This document shows, in pieces, positions 8,972-17,623 of a stretch of DNA of 60,024 nt. Within the stretch, counting starts at the first letter, position 1; each line of letters opens with the position of its first letter. The position numbers and the translations under genes are program-made. The notes under the pieces are model-generated. The model had not been told where the DNA came from, searched no databases, and saw only the letters and a list, made by a program, of their open reading frames with translations. This DNA is from Gemmatimonadota bacterium (GTDB lineage: Bacteria; Gemmatimonadota; Gemmatimonadetes; Palauibacterales; Palauibacteraceae), in the NCBI GenBank assembly GCA_029262175.1, contig JAJCZV010000197.1, forward strand, positions 1 to 60,024, in the 5' to 3' direction.

Positions 8972-9334
8972 TCAGCCCCCGGGAGGTGACATCACCGGAC
9001 GCACCAGGACCTTGCCATTCGCGTTGTGCTTGAGAAACGGTCCGCCCTTGGCGAGCTCGCTCGCCTCCTCGAGGGACGCGGCCTGAATGACTGAGAAGCC
9101 ACCGATCAACTCCTTGACTTCGGCCATCGTCGTGTCGGTCGAGATTCCGTCCTCACCATTGGCGAGTACTGCGCCACCCGGTGCGAGAGGTGAGCCGGGG
9201 TTTCTCAGGTTTCCGGACGCCTCGAGCTCTTTGAACCACTGACCCCACTCCGCCATGTGGGCCTGCATCTCTTCCGGACTCACATCAGCCCAGTGCTCGT
9301 CGCCTCCCTGGTACATCAGTAAGAAATCCTGCAC
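8972..9334 (-). CDS. YCII-related / DGPF-domain protein
   Basis: 120 residues of the small ferredoxin-like YCII fold: DFLLMYQGGDEHW at the start, MAEWGQWFKELEASG in the middle, GGFSVIQAASLEEASELAKGGPFL and the final strand with VRPVM. The GTG at 9334 was chosen because GGAGG stands six bases before it. Proteins of this group are encoded next to ECF sigma factors with a C-terminal extension, and here the two genes converge with 36 bases between stops. It may be a target or a modulator of that sigma factor; neither is shown by the sequence. Confidence 0.9.
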   Translation of the reverse strand: MQDFLLMYQGGDEHWADVSPEEMQAHMAEWGQWFKELEASGNLRNPGSPLAPGGAVLANGEDGISTDTTMAEVKELIGGFSVIQAASLEEASELAKGGPFLKHNANGKVLVRPVMSPPGG

Positions 9335-9444
9335 GAAAATCCTCCGGTGGTCGTTAGGGTCTGCCCTGCATTCACCCCCGTGACGAGTCAGGCCGGCGAA
9401 TTGGGACACGGGCCCGGGGCCCGTCCCGACCCCTCCCGTAGCCT

Positions 9445-10992
9445 CTACCCGCCGGCGCTACGTTGCGGCGGTCTGCACTGAGGCCACTGGCCGGGTTGCC
9501 CAGAGCGACCTGGCGGAAGGACGCGCGTGTCCGTGAGCACGCGTTCGGGGTCTTCCGAGGCCATGTACGCCAGCATCGCGGCGAGGGTGGCGTTATTCCG
9601 AAGATCCGCGAACACGATTTTGTCGAACGTGTCGCGGTTGGTGTGCCAGGTGTATTGGCGATAGTCCGGGTAGTTCGATTGCAGCCGGAATCCCGCGGCG
9701 GGCTTACAAATGAACGACATGTGATCGCTGCCCCCCGTCTCCGGGACGCCCGGGATGTCGAGCTCGATGTGTCCAGTGATCTCGCTCGGGATGCTCGAAA
9801 ACCACCGACCGAAGTGCGCCCCGGCGCCGGTAAACCCCTGCATGCGGATGAAGTCGATCCGCCAAGTCCCGTTGTCTTGGTTGAACGCGGCCTGAAGGCC
9901 GTCGACGACTTCGGCGTTGTCGGCCGCGAAGGCGGTCGAGCCGATGAGACCCTGCTCCTCACCTCCCCAATGACCGACGACGATCGTACGGCGTGGATTG
10001 GGATACGCCGCCTTTAGCAATCGCATCGCCTCGAGCATCATCACGGTGCCCGTCCCGTTGTCCGTCGCCCCGGAGGCTCCATCCCAGGAGTCCAGGTGCG
10101 CGCTCAAGAGGACATACTCGTTCGGGAGTTCTTGCCCTGGGATCCGTCCCACGACGTTGAAGGCCGGTACGTCTCCCAAGAACTCCGATTGGGCGTCCAG
10201 TCGGATGCGGGGTGCTTGGCCATGCTCGGCAAGCCGCGCCACGAGGCCGTAGTCCTCGCAGCTCAGATGTATGCCGGGGATGTTCTCGGTGGGGGAGCTG
10301 AAGATCTTGTCGACGCCCCAACCCTGCGACCACCGCCCCGTGAGCACCGCCACCGCGCCGGCCGCTTCGATGCGGCTGGCGACGTCCCGGCCCCCGGCCC
10401 TCGCCCGGGCCTGCCACGCCTGGCGAGCCGCATCCCGCTGTTCCTGCATCTGCTCGAAAGATTCGGGAGTCGCGTGATCCTCCCACGACTGGTCTTCGCG
10501 GCACGTTGGCTCCGGGAAACTGAGTGCGACGATCTTGCCGGATACCTGAGTGAGCCAGCGGTCGAACTCGTCTCCTACATCCGGGAGGACAACCACCTCT
10601 GCTTCGACCGGACCACTCGTCGCAGGGCTCCAAGCGAGCATCGTGCCTTCGAGCGAACGCACTCGAGGGCTTATGAGGTCGATGTGGGTGGTACCTCGCT
10701 CCCAGCCGGTCCACGTCCCGTAGACCTGCTTCTCGGCTTGGACGCCCCAGGACTCGTACTTGGACAAAAGCCAGTCGCCAGCGGCGTCGTAGGCCGGGGA
10801 GCCCATGAGCCGGGGTCCGATCGAGTCCAGCAGGGCCTGACTCAGCTCGAAGACCTGAGAGTTTTCTTCCATCCCTTCCGCCCACATCCGTTGGATCACG
10901 GGATCGTCGGTCGGGAAGGTCTGCGCAGCGGCGGCAGGGGCCCAACAGAGCGCGGAGGTGACGGCGAAGGCCAAGAGACCGTGTTTGCTCAT
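9445..10992 (-). CDS. Secreted M28-family zinc peptidase
   Basis: 515 residues. A signal peptide (1-24, APAAAAQ) is followed by an N-terminal region with an inserted PA-type domain (about 110-275), then the catalytic domain. The metal and catalytic residues are all present: H299 and D301 in SAHLDSW, D311 in GATDNGTG, E345/E346 in GGEEQG, D373 in NQDNG and H450 in TWHTN. The family comprises aminopeptidases and carboxypeptidases; substrate cannot be decided. It is divergent from a TonB receptor gene, and its 5' leader (11041-11140) contains three successive hairpins described separately. Confidence 0.94.
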   Translation of the reverse strand: MSKHGLLAFAVTSALCWAPAAAAQTFPTDDPVIQRMWAEGMEENSQVFELSQALLDSIGPRLMGSPAYDAAGDWLLSKYESWGVQAEKQVYGTWTGWERGTTHIDLISPRVRSLEGTMLAWSPATSGPVEAEVVVLPDVGDEFDRWLTQVSGKIVALSFPEPTCREDQSWEDHATPESFEQMQEQRDAARQAWQARARAGGRDVASRIEAAGAVAVLTGRWSQGWGVDKIFSSPTENIPGIHLSCEDYGLVARLAEHGQAPRIRLDAQSEFLGDVPAFNVVGRIPGQELPNEYVLLSAHLDSWDGASGATDNGTGTVMMLEAMRLLKAAYPNPRRTIVVGHWGGEEQGLIGSTAFAADNAEVVDGLQAAFNQDNGTWRIDFIRMQGFTGAGAHFGRWFSSIPSEITGHIELDIPGVPETGGSDHMSFICKPAAGFRLQSNYPDYRQYTWHTNRDTFDKIVFADLRNNATLAAMLAYMASEDPERVLTDTRVLPPGRSGQPGQWPQCRPPQRSAGG

Positions 10993-11053
10993 GAATCGTT
11001 GTCCTGGGAACCGTGTTTACGTCGTTTGCGATCGGGATTCCAACTGCCACAAG

Positions 11054-11137
11054 AAAACGGGGCCCCGCGGTTGATGCCACCGGACCCCGTCCTGGTTCGA
11101 AGATCCAGCCCAAACGGCGCCCTCCTCTGTCGAGGGC
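11054..11137 (-). promoter_or_regulatory. Three-hairpin structured leader with terminator-like end, upstream of the M28 gene
   Basis: On the minus strand three stem-loops follow each other: GCCCTC/GAGGGC (11137-11119), CTGG/CCAG (11108-11092), and ACGGGG/CCCCGT (11090-11057), the last followed by TTTTCTT. This lies 60 bases before the M28 start codon, where a transcription attenuator or riboswitch would be placed. The third loop contains GGTGG and ACCGCGG, which recall a T-box core, but the spacing is wrong and no stem I is visible. Seen: hairpins and T-run. Inferred: regulation. Confidence 0.4.
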
Positions 11138-11228
11138 TACTGTCCAGTTCCGAGATCTCTATCAAGAAACGAAACTCCGTTTGATGATTCCTTCGTGTCA
11201 TTCGTCGAGGTGGCGCCGGTTGCGCCAG

Positions 11229-13613
11229 ATGTCGCGTCGTGCGCTGCTGACCTGCTTTGGGCTCGGCCTCGCATCGACCACGGTCGCCGGCCAGGAGCCG
11301 AGCAGCGGCCAACTCCTGTTGTCTGGATACGTACGCTCGGCGGAAAGCCGCGAGGTGATTCGATACGCGCGGATCCAAGTCGCGGGCCGGGACCTGTTGG
11401 TCGAAACCAACCGGTTTGGCTACTACTCGCTTCAGCTGCAAGCCGGCGCGCACGACATCACCGTCTCCTATCTCGGATATGAGACGGTGACACAGCTCGT
11501 CACGCTAGAGACTTCGACGACGCTGGACTTCGAACTGCCGATCCGTCCGTTGGTGCTCGCCGATCTCACGGCGTCGGTGGATCGAGAGCCGCCCGATGTC
11601 GATCCGAGTACCGTCGAGATGAGCGTGATTCGACTTGATATGCCTGCGCTGTCTCAGGTACCCGTCGTGCTCGGCGAGGCCGATCCCATCCGTGCACTGA
11701 CGTTGTTTCCAGGGATCTCCACCGCAAACGACGCGACCACGGCGATCAACGTTCGCGGCGGAGCGGCGGACGAGAACCTGATTCTCCTCGACGACTCGCA
11801 GGTCTTCAATCCGGCGCACGCGATCGGACTGTTTTCGACCTTCAACCCAGATGCGGTCGGCGACGTCACGCTGCACAAAGGCGCGATCCCGGCTCGTTAC
11901 GGCGGCCGACTCTCCTCCGTGTTGGACATCCAACAACGCGAAGGGAATTCGCGCGAGTTCGAAGGCTCGGCCAACCTGGGGCTGCTGGCGAGCCGGGTCA
12001 GCCTGCAAGGGCCCCTGGCGGGTGGCGATGGTTCTTGGCTCGTCACCGGACGCCGAACCTACGCGGACCTTTTTCTGGGCCTCTCCGACGACCCTGCGCT
12101 CAAGGAGAGCACGGCGTTCTTCTACGACCTGAACGCCAAGGCAAACATCCGGTACGGCGGCACCGGCCAGGTGATGTTGTCGGGGTACTTCGGTCGCGAC
12201 CGTTTCAAGCTGTCCGACATCGTCTCCGTCGGTTGGGGAAACGCCGCCGGCACGCTGCGGTGGAACCAGGGGTTCGGCTCCGTGTTCTCGCACGTGACAC
12301 TCGCCTACAGCGACTACGACTACGAACTGCAGAGCGGCTTCAACGCGAACGCGGTCTCCCTCGACTCGAGGATCCGCAACTTGAGCCTCAAGATCGACGA
12401 GGCCTGGCAGATGAGTCCGCAAAGCAAACTCGAATTCGGAGTGGCGCTGACCAACTACGAGATCCAGCCGGCCAACGTTCTCCCAGGCGAGGGGTCGGCG
12501 GTCATCGCGCGCTCTTTCGACACTCGAAAAGCACTGTCTCCCGAGGCGTATATCGAGCACGAACTCGATCTGGGGCGAGTGACAGTCCGGTATGGGCTGC
12601 GCGGTACGAGGTTTATCCGGCGAGGTGCAGAGACGGTGTATCTGTACGAAAACGATCAGCCGGTCGTCTATCGTCCGACGTTGGGCCTGTACGAGCCGGG
12701 CGTGGTGGTCGACAGTCTGGAATTCGGTGACGGAGAGACGATTGAGTCGTTTGGTAGCCTCGAGCCGAGGGCATCCGTCCGCCTGGGCCTTGGCGGCGCT
12801 ACTTCGTTGAAAGCGAGTTATTCGCGCACCCGGCAGTATCTGCGGCTGGTGACCAACACCAACTCACCCACACCGCTCGATATCTGGGATCCCGTCGGGC
12901 CTTATGTAAAGCCGTCCACCGCGGACCATTTGGGCGTGGCCTTCGTCCGAACGTTCAGCGACGGCGCCTACGGTCTTTCGATCGAGGCCTACTACAAGTC
13001 GATCCGAGACGTGGTCGATTACGTCGACGGAGCGGACATCATCGTGAACGACCGCCTCGAGACCGAAATCCTCGAAGGCGACGGACGCGGATACGGGCTC
13101 GAATTACTCCTGCGAAAGAACGAGGGCCGGCTCACTGGTTGGTTGGCGTACACGCTGGCCCGCTCCGAACAACGCACGCCCGGCCTGACCGAAGAGGATC
13201 CAGGGATCAACGACGGCGCGTGGTATCCCTCACCCTACGACCGAACGCACGACTTGTCGTTGACGGGGATCTACCACCTCAGCGACGCATGGACCTTTGG
13301 CGGAAACTTCGTGTTCGCGACCGGCCTGCCGACCACGTTTCCCGTCTCCCGTTTTCAGTTCGGTGGTTTGATTCTGGGCGAGTTCGGACCTCGCAACGCA
13401 GAGCGTATCTCTTCTTATCACCGGCTCGACGTGACGCTGACAAAGCGGATCGGCCGCGGCGAGCTGCAATTTGGAGTGTTCAACGTGTACAACCGATTCA
13501 ACGCCCAAGCGCTGGCCTTTCGTCAGAACCTCGATAGCCCGCTGGTTACCGAGGCGGTGGAGACCGCCGTGTTTGGCGCCGTCCCCAGCATCAGCTACCG
13601 GTTCTTCTTTTGA
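11229..13613 (+). CDS. TonB-dependent outer-membrane receptor with carboxypeptidase-regulatory-like N-domain
   Basis: About 794 residues. Signal peptide (MSRRALLTCF... VAGQ), a CarbopepD_reg-like beta domain (about 28-105: LSGYVRSAESREVIRYARIQV, TNRFGYYSLQLQAG, VSYLGYETV), a plug domain (about 130-240: FPGISTANDATTAINVRGG, LILLDDSQVFNP, KGAIPARYGGRLSSVLDI) and a beta-barrel ending in the aromatic SYRFFF required for outer-membrane insertion. The ATG at 11229 gives the best signal peptide; 11184 is an alternative. It overlaps the DUF4249 gene, the same pairing seen in Bacteroidota. The ligand is unknown. Confidence 0.93.
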   Translation: MSRRALLTCFGLGLASTTVAGQEPSSGQLLLSGYVRSAESREVIRYARIQVAGRDLLVETNRFGYYSLQLQAGAHDITVSYLGYETVTQLVTLETSTTLDFELPIRPLVLADLTASVDREPPDVDPSTVEMSVIRLDMPALSQVPVVLGEADPIRALTLFPGISTANDATTAINVRGGAADENLILLDDSQVFNPAHAIGLFSTFNPDAVGDVTLHKGAIPARYGGRLSSVLDIQQREGNSREFEGSANLGLLASRVSLQGPLAGGDGSWLVTGRRTYADLFLGLSDDPALKESTAFFYDLNAKANIRYGGTGQVMLSGYFGRDRFKLSDIVSVGWGNAAGTLRWNQGFGSVFSHVTLAYSDYDYELQSGFNANAVSLDSRIRNLSLKIDEAWQMSPQSKLEFGVALTNYEIQPANVLPGEGSAVIARSFDTRKALSPEAYIEHELDLGRVTVRYGLRGTRFIRRGAETVYLYENDQPVVYRPTLGLYEPGVVVDSLEFGDGETIESFGSLEPRASVRLGLGGATSLKASYSRTRQYLRLVTNTNSPTPLDIWDPVGPYVKPSTADHLGVAFVRTFSDGAYGLSIEAYYKSIRDVVDYVDGADIIVNDRLETEILEGDGRGYGLELLLRKNEGRLTGWLAYTLARSEQRTPGLTEEDPGINDGAWYPSPYDRTHDLSLTGIYHLSDAWTFGGNFVFATGLPTTFPVSRFQFGGLILGEFGPRNAERISSYHRLDVTLTKRIGRGELQFGVFNVYNRFNAQALAFRQNLDSPLVTEAVETAVFGAVPSISYRFFF

Positions 13614-14479
13614 CCGTCGGAACGAGTGTGGCACCCCGGTTTGTGGCGATGGTGTTGGCCTTGGGTCTGTCTGGCTGCGAACGCGTCGTCGATGTATCGA
13701 TCCCAGAAGGGGATCGTCGTTTGGTCGTGGAAGGCCGGATAGAGCGGGTGAAGGAAGCGCCTGATGCCCGCCAGCGGATCCGCCTCACGACCACGGACGA
13801 TTTCTTCAGCAACGCGTCGGCACCTCCGGCCACCGGCGCCGTCGTGTCGGTTCGTGACGATCAGGGCGGCCGCTTCATGTTTTCCGAGTCCGCGCCCGGT
13901 TTGTACGTGACGAACGACTTGATGCCGACGCTCGACACTCGATATTCGCTGGAGATCGAGTGGGAAGGGAACCAGTACGCCGCGACCGCGGACTTGCTCG
14001 GGGTTTCGTCGATCGACTCGCTCTACTTCATCTTCGAGGAGGAGAGTATTGTTTTCGAGCAAGCGGGTTTCCGGGCCACGATCGACTATTCCGATCCAGC
14101 GGGTGTAAACAACTTCTATTTGTGGGAGCAACTCGTGGACGGGGTGAACATTATCCCGCCCGATCCCGGCAACGCGTTCAATCTGGTCAGCGACGATGAG
14201 TTCTACGATGGGGGAACCGTGCTCGGTTTTCAGCCCAACGACGAGGTTGCGCTGCAGCCCGGTCAACGCGTCACGATTAGACAGATTTCTCTGTCTCGCG
14301 AGGGTCACGATTTCTATTACACACTCTTCGAGCAGAACGCGCTGGGTTCGGGTAATCCGTTTTCCATCCCGCCCGCAAACGTCCGCGGCAATGTACAAAA
14401 CCTCACGCGCCCCGAGTCGCCCGCACTCGGGTTCTTCGAGGCGGCCGAGGTGAGCGTGGCCGAAGCGATCATACCGTGA
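13610..14479 (+). CDS. DUF4249-family lipoprotein, partner of the TonB receptor
   Basis: 289 residues. A lipobox is visible in LALGLSGCE (Cys at about 23), followed by a beta-rich region starting RVVDVSIPEGDRRLVVEGRIERV and a second half with YSDPAGVNNFYLWEQLVDG and FYYTLFEQNALGSGNPFSIPP. This matches the DUF4249 family, whose genes sit downstream of TonB receptors. The TTG start overlaps the receptor stop, so the pair is translationally coupled; a GTG six codons later is also possible. It is probably an outer-membrane lipoprotein partner of the receptor; function unknown. Confidence 0.82.
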   Translation: MTVGTSVAPRFVAMVLALGLSGCERVVDVSIPEGDRRLVVEGRIERVKEAPDARQRIRLTTTDDFFSNASAPPATGAVVSVRDDQGGRFMFSESAPGLYVTNDLMPTLDTRYSLEIEWEGNQYAATADLLGVSSIDSLYFIFEEESIVFEQAGFRATIDYSDPAGVNNFYLWEQLVDGVNIIPPDPGNAFNLVSDDEFYDGGTVLGFQPNDEVALQPGQRVTIRQISLSREGHDFYYTLFEQNALGSGNPFSIPPANVRGNVQNLTRPESPALGFFEAAEVSVAEAIIP

Positions 14480-15279
14480 TCGATCTACAAGTCGCGAAGC
14501 CCATCGGTTCGGCCATCGCGCTTGGTGTCCTTTGGATGATCGAAGGTGCGGCGCCGATGTTCGAGGGCCGCGGCGGGCGAATGCGGCATGGAGCGGCCAA
14601 TCTTCTGCTCGGGCTGGGCAACGCCGCAGTGGCAGCGTTGGTGTTTGCCGCCGCGACACTGTTCGTGACGGAGTGGGCGCGTTCGAATTCGTTCGGGCTT
14701 CTCTATTGGGCCGGTCTTCCGACCGCGGCCCGGATTGTTTGCGCGGTGCTCATCATTGACGCGTGGCAGTACTTATGGCACCGACTCAATCATGTGGTGC
14801 CGCTTCTCTGGCGGTTTCACTCCGTACACCACACGGATCGCGATATGGACGCGACGACCGCCCTACGATTTCACACGGGCGAGATCATCTTGTCATCGAC
14901 CGTCCGACTCGCCGTGCTGCCGCTGCTCGGCGTGACGATCACCGAGGTCCTGATCTACGAGACGATCCTGCTCCCGATCATCCTGTTTCATCACAGTAAT
15001 GTAGGCGTGCCCGCGTCGGTCGACGTCTGGCTGAGGTGGCTCATCGTGACGCCTTGGATGCATTGGGTGCACCACTCGGATGAACAGCCGGAGACCGACT
15101 CGAACTACTCTAGTGTGTTCTCGTTTTGGGATCGCATATTCGGGAGCTTCAAGCTCCGGGCGGATCCGTCGAAAATCACGCTGGGACTCAAAGACGTAAA
15201 AGCGGAGGAGTGGAAGACACTCCCCGGGATGCTGATCATGCCGTTTCGACGTCGCCAATCGCGACGCGACTCAGACTGA
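14476..15279 (+). CDS. Sterol desaturase / fatty acid hydroxylase family membrane protein
   Basis: 267 residues with hydrophobic segments at about 10-30, 38-62, 75-95 and 140-170. The three histidine clusters of the di-iron hydroxylase family are present: HRLNH (about 98-102), HSVHH (about 111-115) and HWVHH (about 196-200), and the end FWDRIFGSF is typical. The enzyme hydroxylates or desaturates a membrane lipid or sterol-like substrate using O2. The GTG start overlaps the stop of the DUF4249 gene (GTGA), placing it in the TonB-receptor operon. Confidence 0.9.
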   Translation: MIDLQVAKPIGSAIALGVLWMIEGAAPMFEGRGGRMRHGAANLLLGLGNAAVAALVFAAATLFVTEWARSNSFGLLYWAGLPTAARIVCAVLIIDAWQYLWHRLNHVVPLLWRFHSVHHTDRDMDATTALRFHTGEIILSSTVRLAVLPLLGVTITEVLIYETILLPIILFHHSNVGVPASVDVWLRWLIVTPWMHWVHHSDEQPETDSNYSSVFSFWDRIFGSFKLRADPSKITLGLKDVKAEEWKTLPGMLIMPFRRRQSRRDSD

Positions 15280-15313
15280 TCGAGACGCGCCGCGACTGAT
15301 CGTTCTCTGGGTT

Positions 15314-15358
15314 AGGCGATGCGGCCTCAGGCGACGCGGCCTTAGGCGATGCGGCCTT
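15314..15358. repeat. Three tandem copies of a 15-bp unit
   Basis: The unit AGGCGAYGCGGCCTY occurs at 15314-15328, 15329-15343 and 15344-15358 with one or two differences between copies. The third copy includes the last codons and the second copy the stop region of the small gene on the minus strand, so the array runs from the intergenic space into its 3' end. Confidence 0.85.
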
Positions 15359-15521
15359 GGACCCAGGCGTTCTCCATCGCGTGGTTCTGGGCTCCCTCGA
15401 GCGCGAGCCTTCGAACGAAATCTACGAAACGCTCGCTCGTATGGGACGCCGCTTCGGCCAATTGGCGCCGTTCTTCATCATTAAGATCGAGTGTCAGCCG
15501 GTATACGCGGTCGGTGTTCAT
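15342..15521 (-). CDS. Small protein with predicted ribbon-helix-helix-like fold
   Basis: 59 residues. The N-terminal strand VYRLTLDLNDEE is followed by two predicted helices (ERRQLAEAASHT and RFVDFVRRLALEGA), the order of secondary structure in ribbon-helix-helix DNA-binding proteins. AAGGTG lies seven bases before the ATG at 15521. No toxin gene is adjacent: the neighbours are a convergent hydroxylase and a divergent quinoprotein, so an antitoxin role has no support. The 3' end lies within a 15-bp tandem repeat. Whether it is expressed is uncertain. Confidence 0.55.
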   Translation of the reverse strand: MNTDRVYRLTLDLNDEERRQLAEAASHTSERFVDFVRRLALEGAQNHAMENAWVQGRIA

Positions 15522-15702
15522 AGTCTTCACCTTTCCACCTATCCCAAGGTTGAACCGGTCCTGCGACAAACCTTCAACGTCTCTGTCAGAAGAACGTCTC
15601 AGTCCCCCATCTTGTTTCGCTCCACCACAGACGGGTCTGGTCGTCCATCGAGTTATTTGATACCCATCCCCCGGGTTTTTGTTGTCTGACGAAAGAGCTC
15701 CC

Positions 15703-17604
15703 ATGAAATCTCCAGCGCTCCGGGCCCTCTCCTTGACCGTCGTTTTCACCGCCGTGATCGCTACAGATCTCGCGGCGCAGCAGGGCGGCCGACCCCTCCT
15801 CAACCCGCCCCGCATGGACGGAAGCGCTGGAGCCACGCTGTTTTCGGCCTCCTGCGCGGAATGTCACACCGGCGAGCAATCGGGACGCGCCCCGGGGCTG
15901 ACCGGGCTGGGCGCCATGACGCCGCGGGCGATCGTGACCGCGCTCGAGTCGGGGCGGATGCGGCGCCACGGGGAACAGCTTTCCTCCGAAGAGCGCGTCG
16001 CCGTCGCCGAATGGCTTACCGCCAAGACGTTGACCGAAACCCGGATCCCGGCATCGGCGTTCTGCTCGACCCAGCCCGTCGGGCCGGGCACCGTCCACTG
16101 GTCCGGGTGGGGCGGTGGTGACGGTGAGTCCGGCTACCAGGGTGCCCACGAGGGGGTGACCGCGGCCGATCTTCCGAATCTGGAGTTGGCCTGGGTCTTC
16201 GCCTTCCCCGACGCCGGTCAGGTCCGCTCGAAGCCGGCCGTAGTCGGCGATCGCCTGATCGTTGGCTCTGCTTACGGTGAGGTGTACTCGCTGGACCTGG
16301 AGACCGGTTGCGCGCACTGGGTCTTCCCGGCCGACGCAGCCGTGCGCGGGGCGATTGCGATTGCCTCCGGTCCAGACGGACGCCAGACGGCCTTCTTTTC
16401 TGATTTCGGGACCAACGTATACGCGTTGGATGCCGCCTCCGGCGAGCTGCTATGGAAGCAAAAAACCGGGACGCATGGCGACAACACCAACACCGGGAGC
16501 GTCGTCGTTCACGACGGCCGGGTTTTCGTCCCCATCTCCTCGATGGAGATCTTGAGCGCCGGGAACCCGAGGTACGAGTGCTGTACCTCGAGCGGTGGAG
16601 TCGTCGCTCTTTCCGCCGAGTCCGGCGAGGAGCTGTGGGCGTATCGGACGATCGAGGAGGCGGCCGTCGAAGTCGGCGCCAACGAGCTCGGCACAAAGAT
16701 CTTCGCGCCGTCCGGAGCGCCGGTCTGGTCGAGTCCAACGGTCGACGCAGAACGCGGTGTCCTCTACATCGGGACGGGTGAGAACTATACGAGTCCCGCA
16801 ACGACGACGAGCGATGCCCTGATCGCGATCGAAATGGCGACGGGCACAGTCGCGTGGAGCTTTCAAGCGACGGAAGCGGATACGTGGAACATGGCGTGCA
16901 CGCTCCCCAACGGATTCGAGAACTGCCCCACGGCGACCGGCCCCGACTTCGATTTTGGCATGGCTCCGATCCTCACCATACGCGAGAACGGCGAGCGGAT
17001 TCTGGTCGCGGGTCAGAAGTCGGGCCTGGTTTGGGGTCTGGATCCCGACGCGAACGGCGAGTTGGTGTGGGCGAAACGGGTCGGGAAGGGTGGTGCGTTG
17101 GGCGGTGTCCATTGGGGGCTCGCCACGGATGGGAAGCGGGTCTACGTCCCCAACGCCGACAATACGTTGGGTCTGATCCGGAACCCCCGTACCGGCGAGT
17201 ATGCACAGGAGAACGGTGAAGATCCGGCCACCCCCGGGGTCTATGCCATCGAACTCGGCGCCGGGGAGGTGATCTGGAGCGTCGAGCCCGAGACCGACAC
17301 GTGTGAGGGGCGGCAGGGCTGTATGCCGTTCTTCTCAGCCGCCCCGACCGCCATCGAAGGGGCCGTGCTCGTCGGAAGTCTGGATGGCCACATGCGGGCC
17401 TATTCCACCGAGGATGGATCGCTACTCTGGGATGTGGATACCGCGCGCGAGTTCGAGACGGTGAACGGGGTCCCCGGTAGGGGCGGTTCGATCGACGGAC
17501 CGGGGCCCGTCGTAGCCCAGGGGTTCATCTTGGTGAACTCGGGTTACGATATGTTCGGCGAGGCGCCCGGCAATCTTCTCCTCGCGTTTCGCGTGCCAAA
17601 CTAA
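15703..17604 (+). CDS. Periplasmic quinohaemoprotein: N-terminal cytochrome c plus PQQ-type beta-propeller
   Basis: 633 residues. Signal peptide (1-26, TDLAAQQ), then a cytochrome c domain with C51-A-E-C54-H55 and a later methionine (MRRHGEQLSSEERVAVAEWL), then an eight-bladed propeller of PQQ-like repeats (GEVYSLDLETGCAHWVF, NVYALDAASGELLWKQ, GVVALSAESGEELW, GHMRAYSTEDGSLLWDV) including a CC pair in YECCTSSGG. The order resembles polyvinyl-alcohol-dehydrogenase-type quinoproteins. The ATG at 15703 has AAAGAG upstream; the substrate cannot be inferred. It reads into the S9 peptidase gene after 19 bases. Confidence 0.88.
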   Translation: MKSPALRALSLTVVFTAVIATDLAAQQGGRPLLNPPRMDGSAGATLFSASCAECHTGEQSGRAPGLTGLGAMTPRAIVTALESGRMRRHGEQLSSEERVAVAEWLTAKTLTETRIPASAFCSTQPVGPGTVHWSGWGGGDGESGYQGAHEGVTAADLPNLELAWVFAFPDAGQVRSKPAVVGDRLIVGSAYGEVYSLDLETGCAHWVFPADAAVRGAIAIASGPDGRQTAFFSDFGTNVYALDAASGELLWKQKTGTHGDNTNTGSVVVHDGRVFVPISSMEILSAGNPRYECCTSSGGVVALSAESGEELWAYRTIEEAAVEVGANELGTKIFAPSGAPVWSSPTVDAERGVLYIGTGENYTSPATTTSDALIAIEMATGTVAWSFQATEADTWNMACTLPNGFENCPTATGPDFDFGMAPILTIRENGERILVAGQKSGLVWGLDPDANGELVWAKRVGKGGALGGVHWGLATDGKRVYVPNADNTLGLIRNPRTGEYAQENGEDPATPGVYAIELGAGEVIWSVEPETDTCEGRQGCMPFFSAAPTAIEGAVLVGSLDGHMRAYSTEDGSLLWDVDTAREFETVNGVPGRGGSIDGPGPVVAQGFILVNSGYDMFGEAPGNLLLAFRVPN

Positions 17605-17623
17605 GCGTTTAATGGAGGTTCCG

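Noticed and set aside
11057..11100. T-box riboswitch before the M28 gene
   Set aside because: GGTGG and ACCGCGG are present but separated by five bases instead of one, and no stem I with a specifier loop could be drawn upstream; kept only as an unclassified leader.
9959..11184. Long open frames of over 350 codons on both strands overlapping the M28 gene
   Set aside because: They lie in other frames of the well-supported peptidase gene, have Arg/Pro/Gly-rich composition and no recognisable motif; typical GC-rich shadows.
13595..14659. 354-codon open frame on the minus strand opposite the DUF4249 gene
   Set aside because: No domain, no ribosome-binding site, Arg/His-rich; the plus-strand gene has a lipobox, overlaps its partner and fits a known family.
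15342..15521. Antitoxin of a toxin-antitoxin pair
   Set aside because: The fold pattern fits, but no toxin-sized gene lies next to it.
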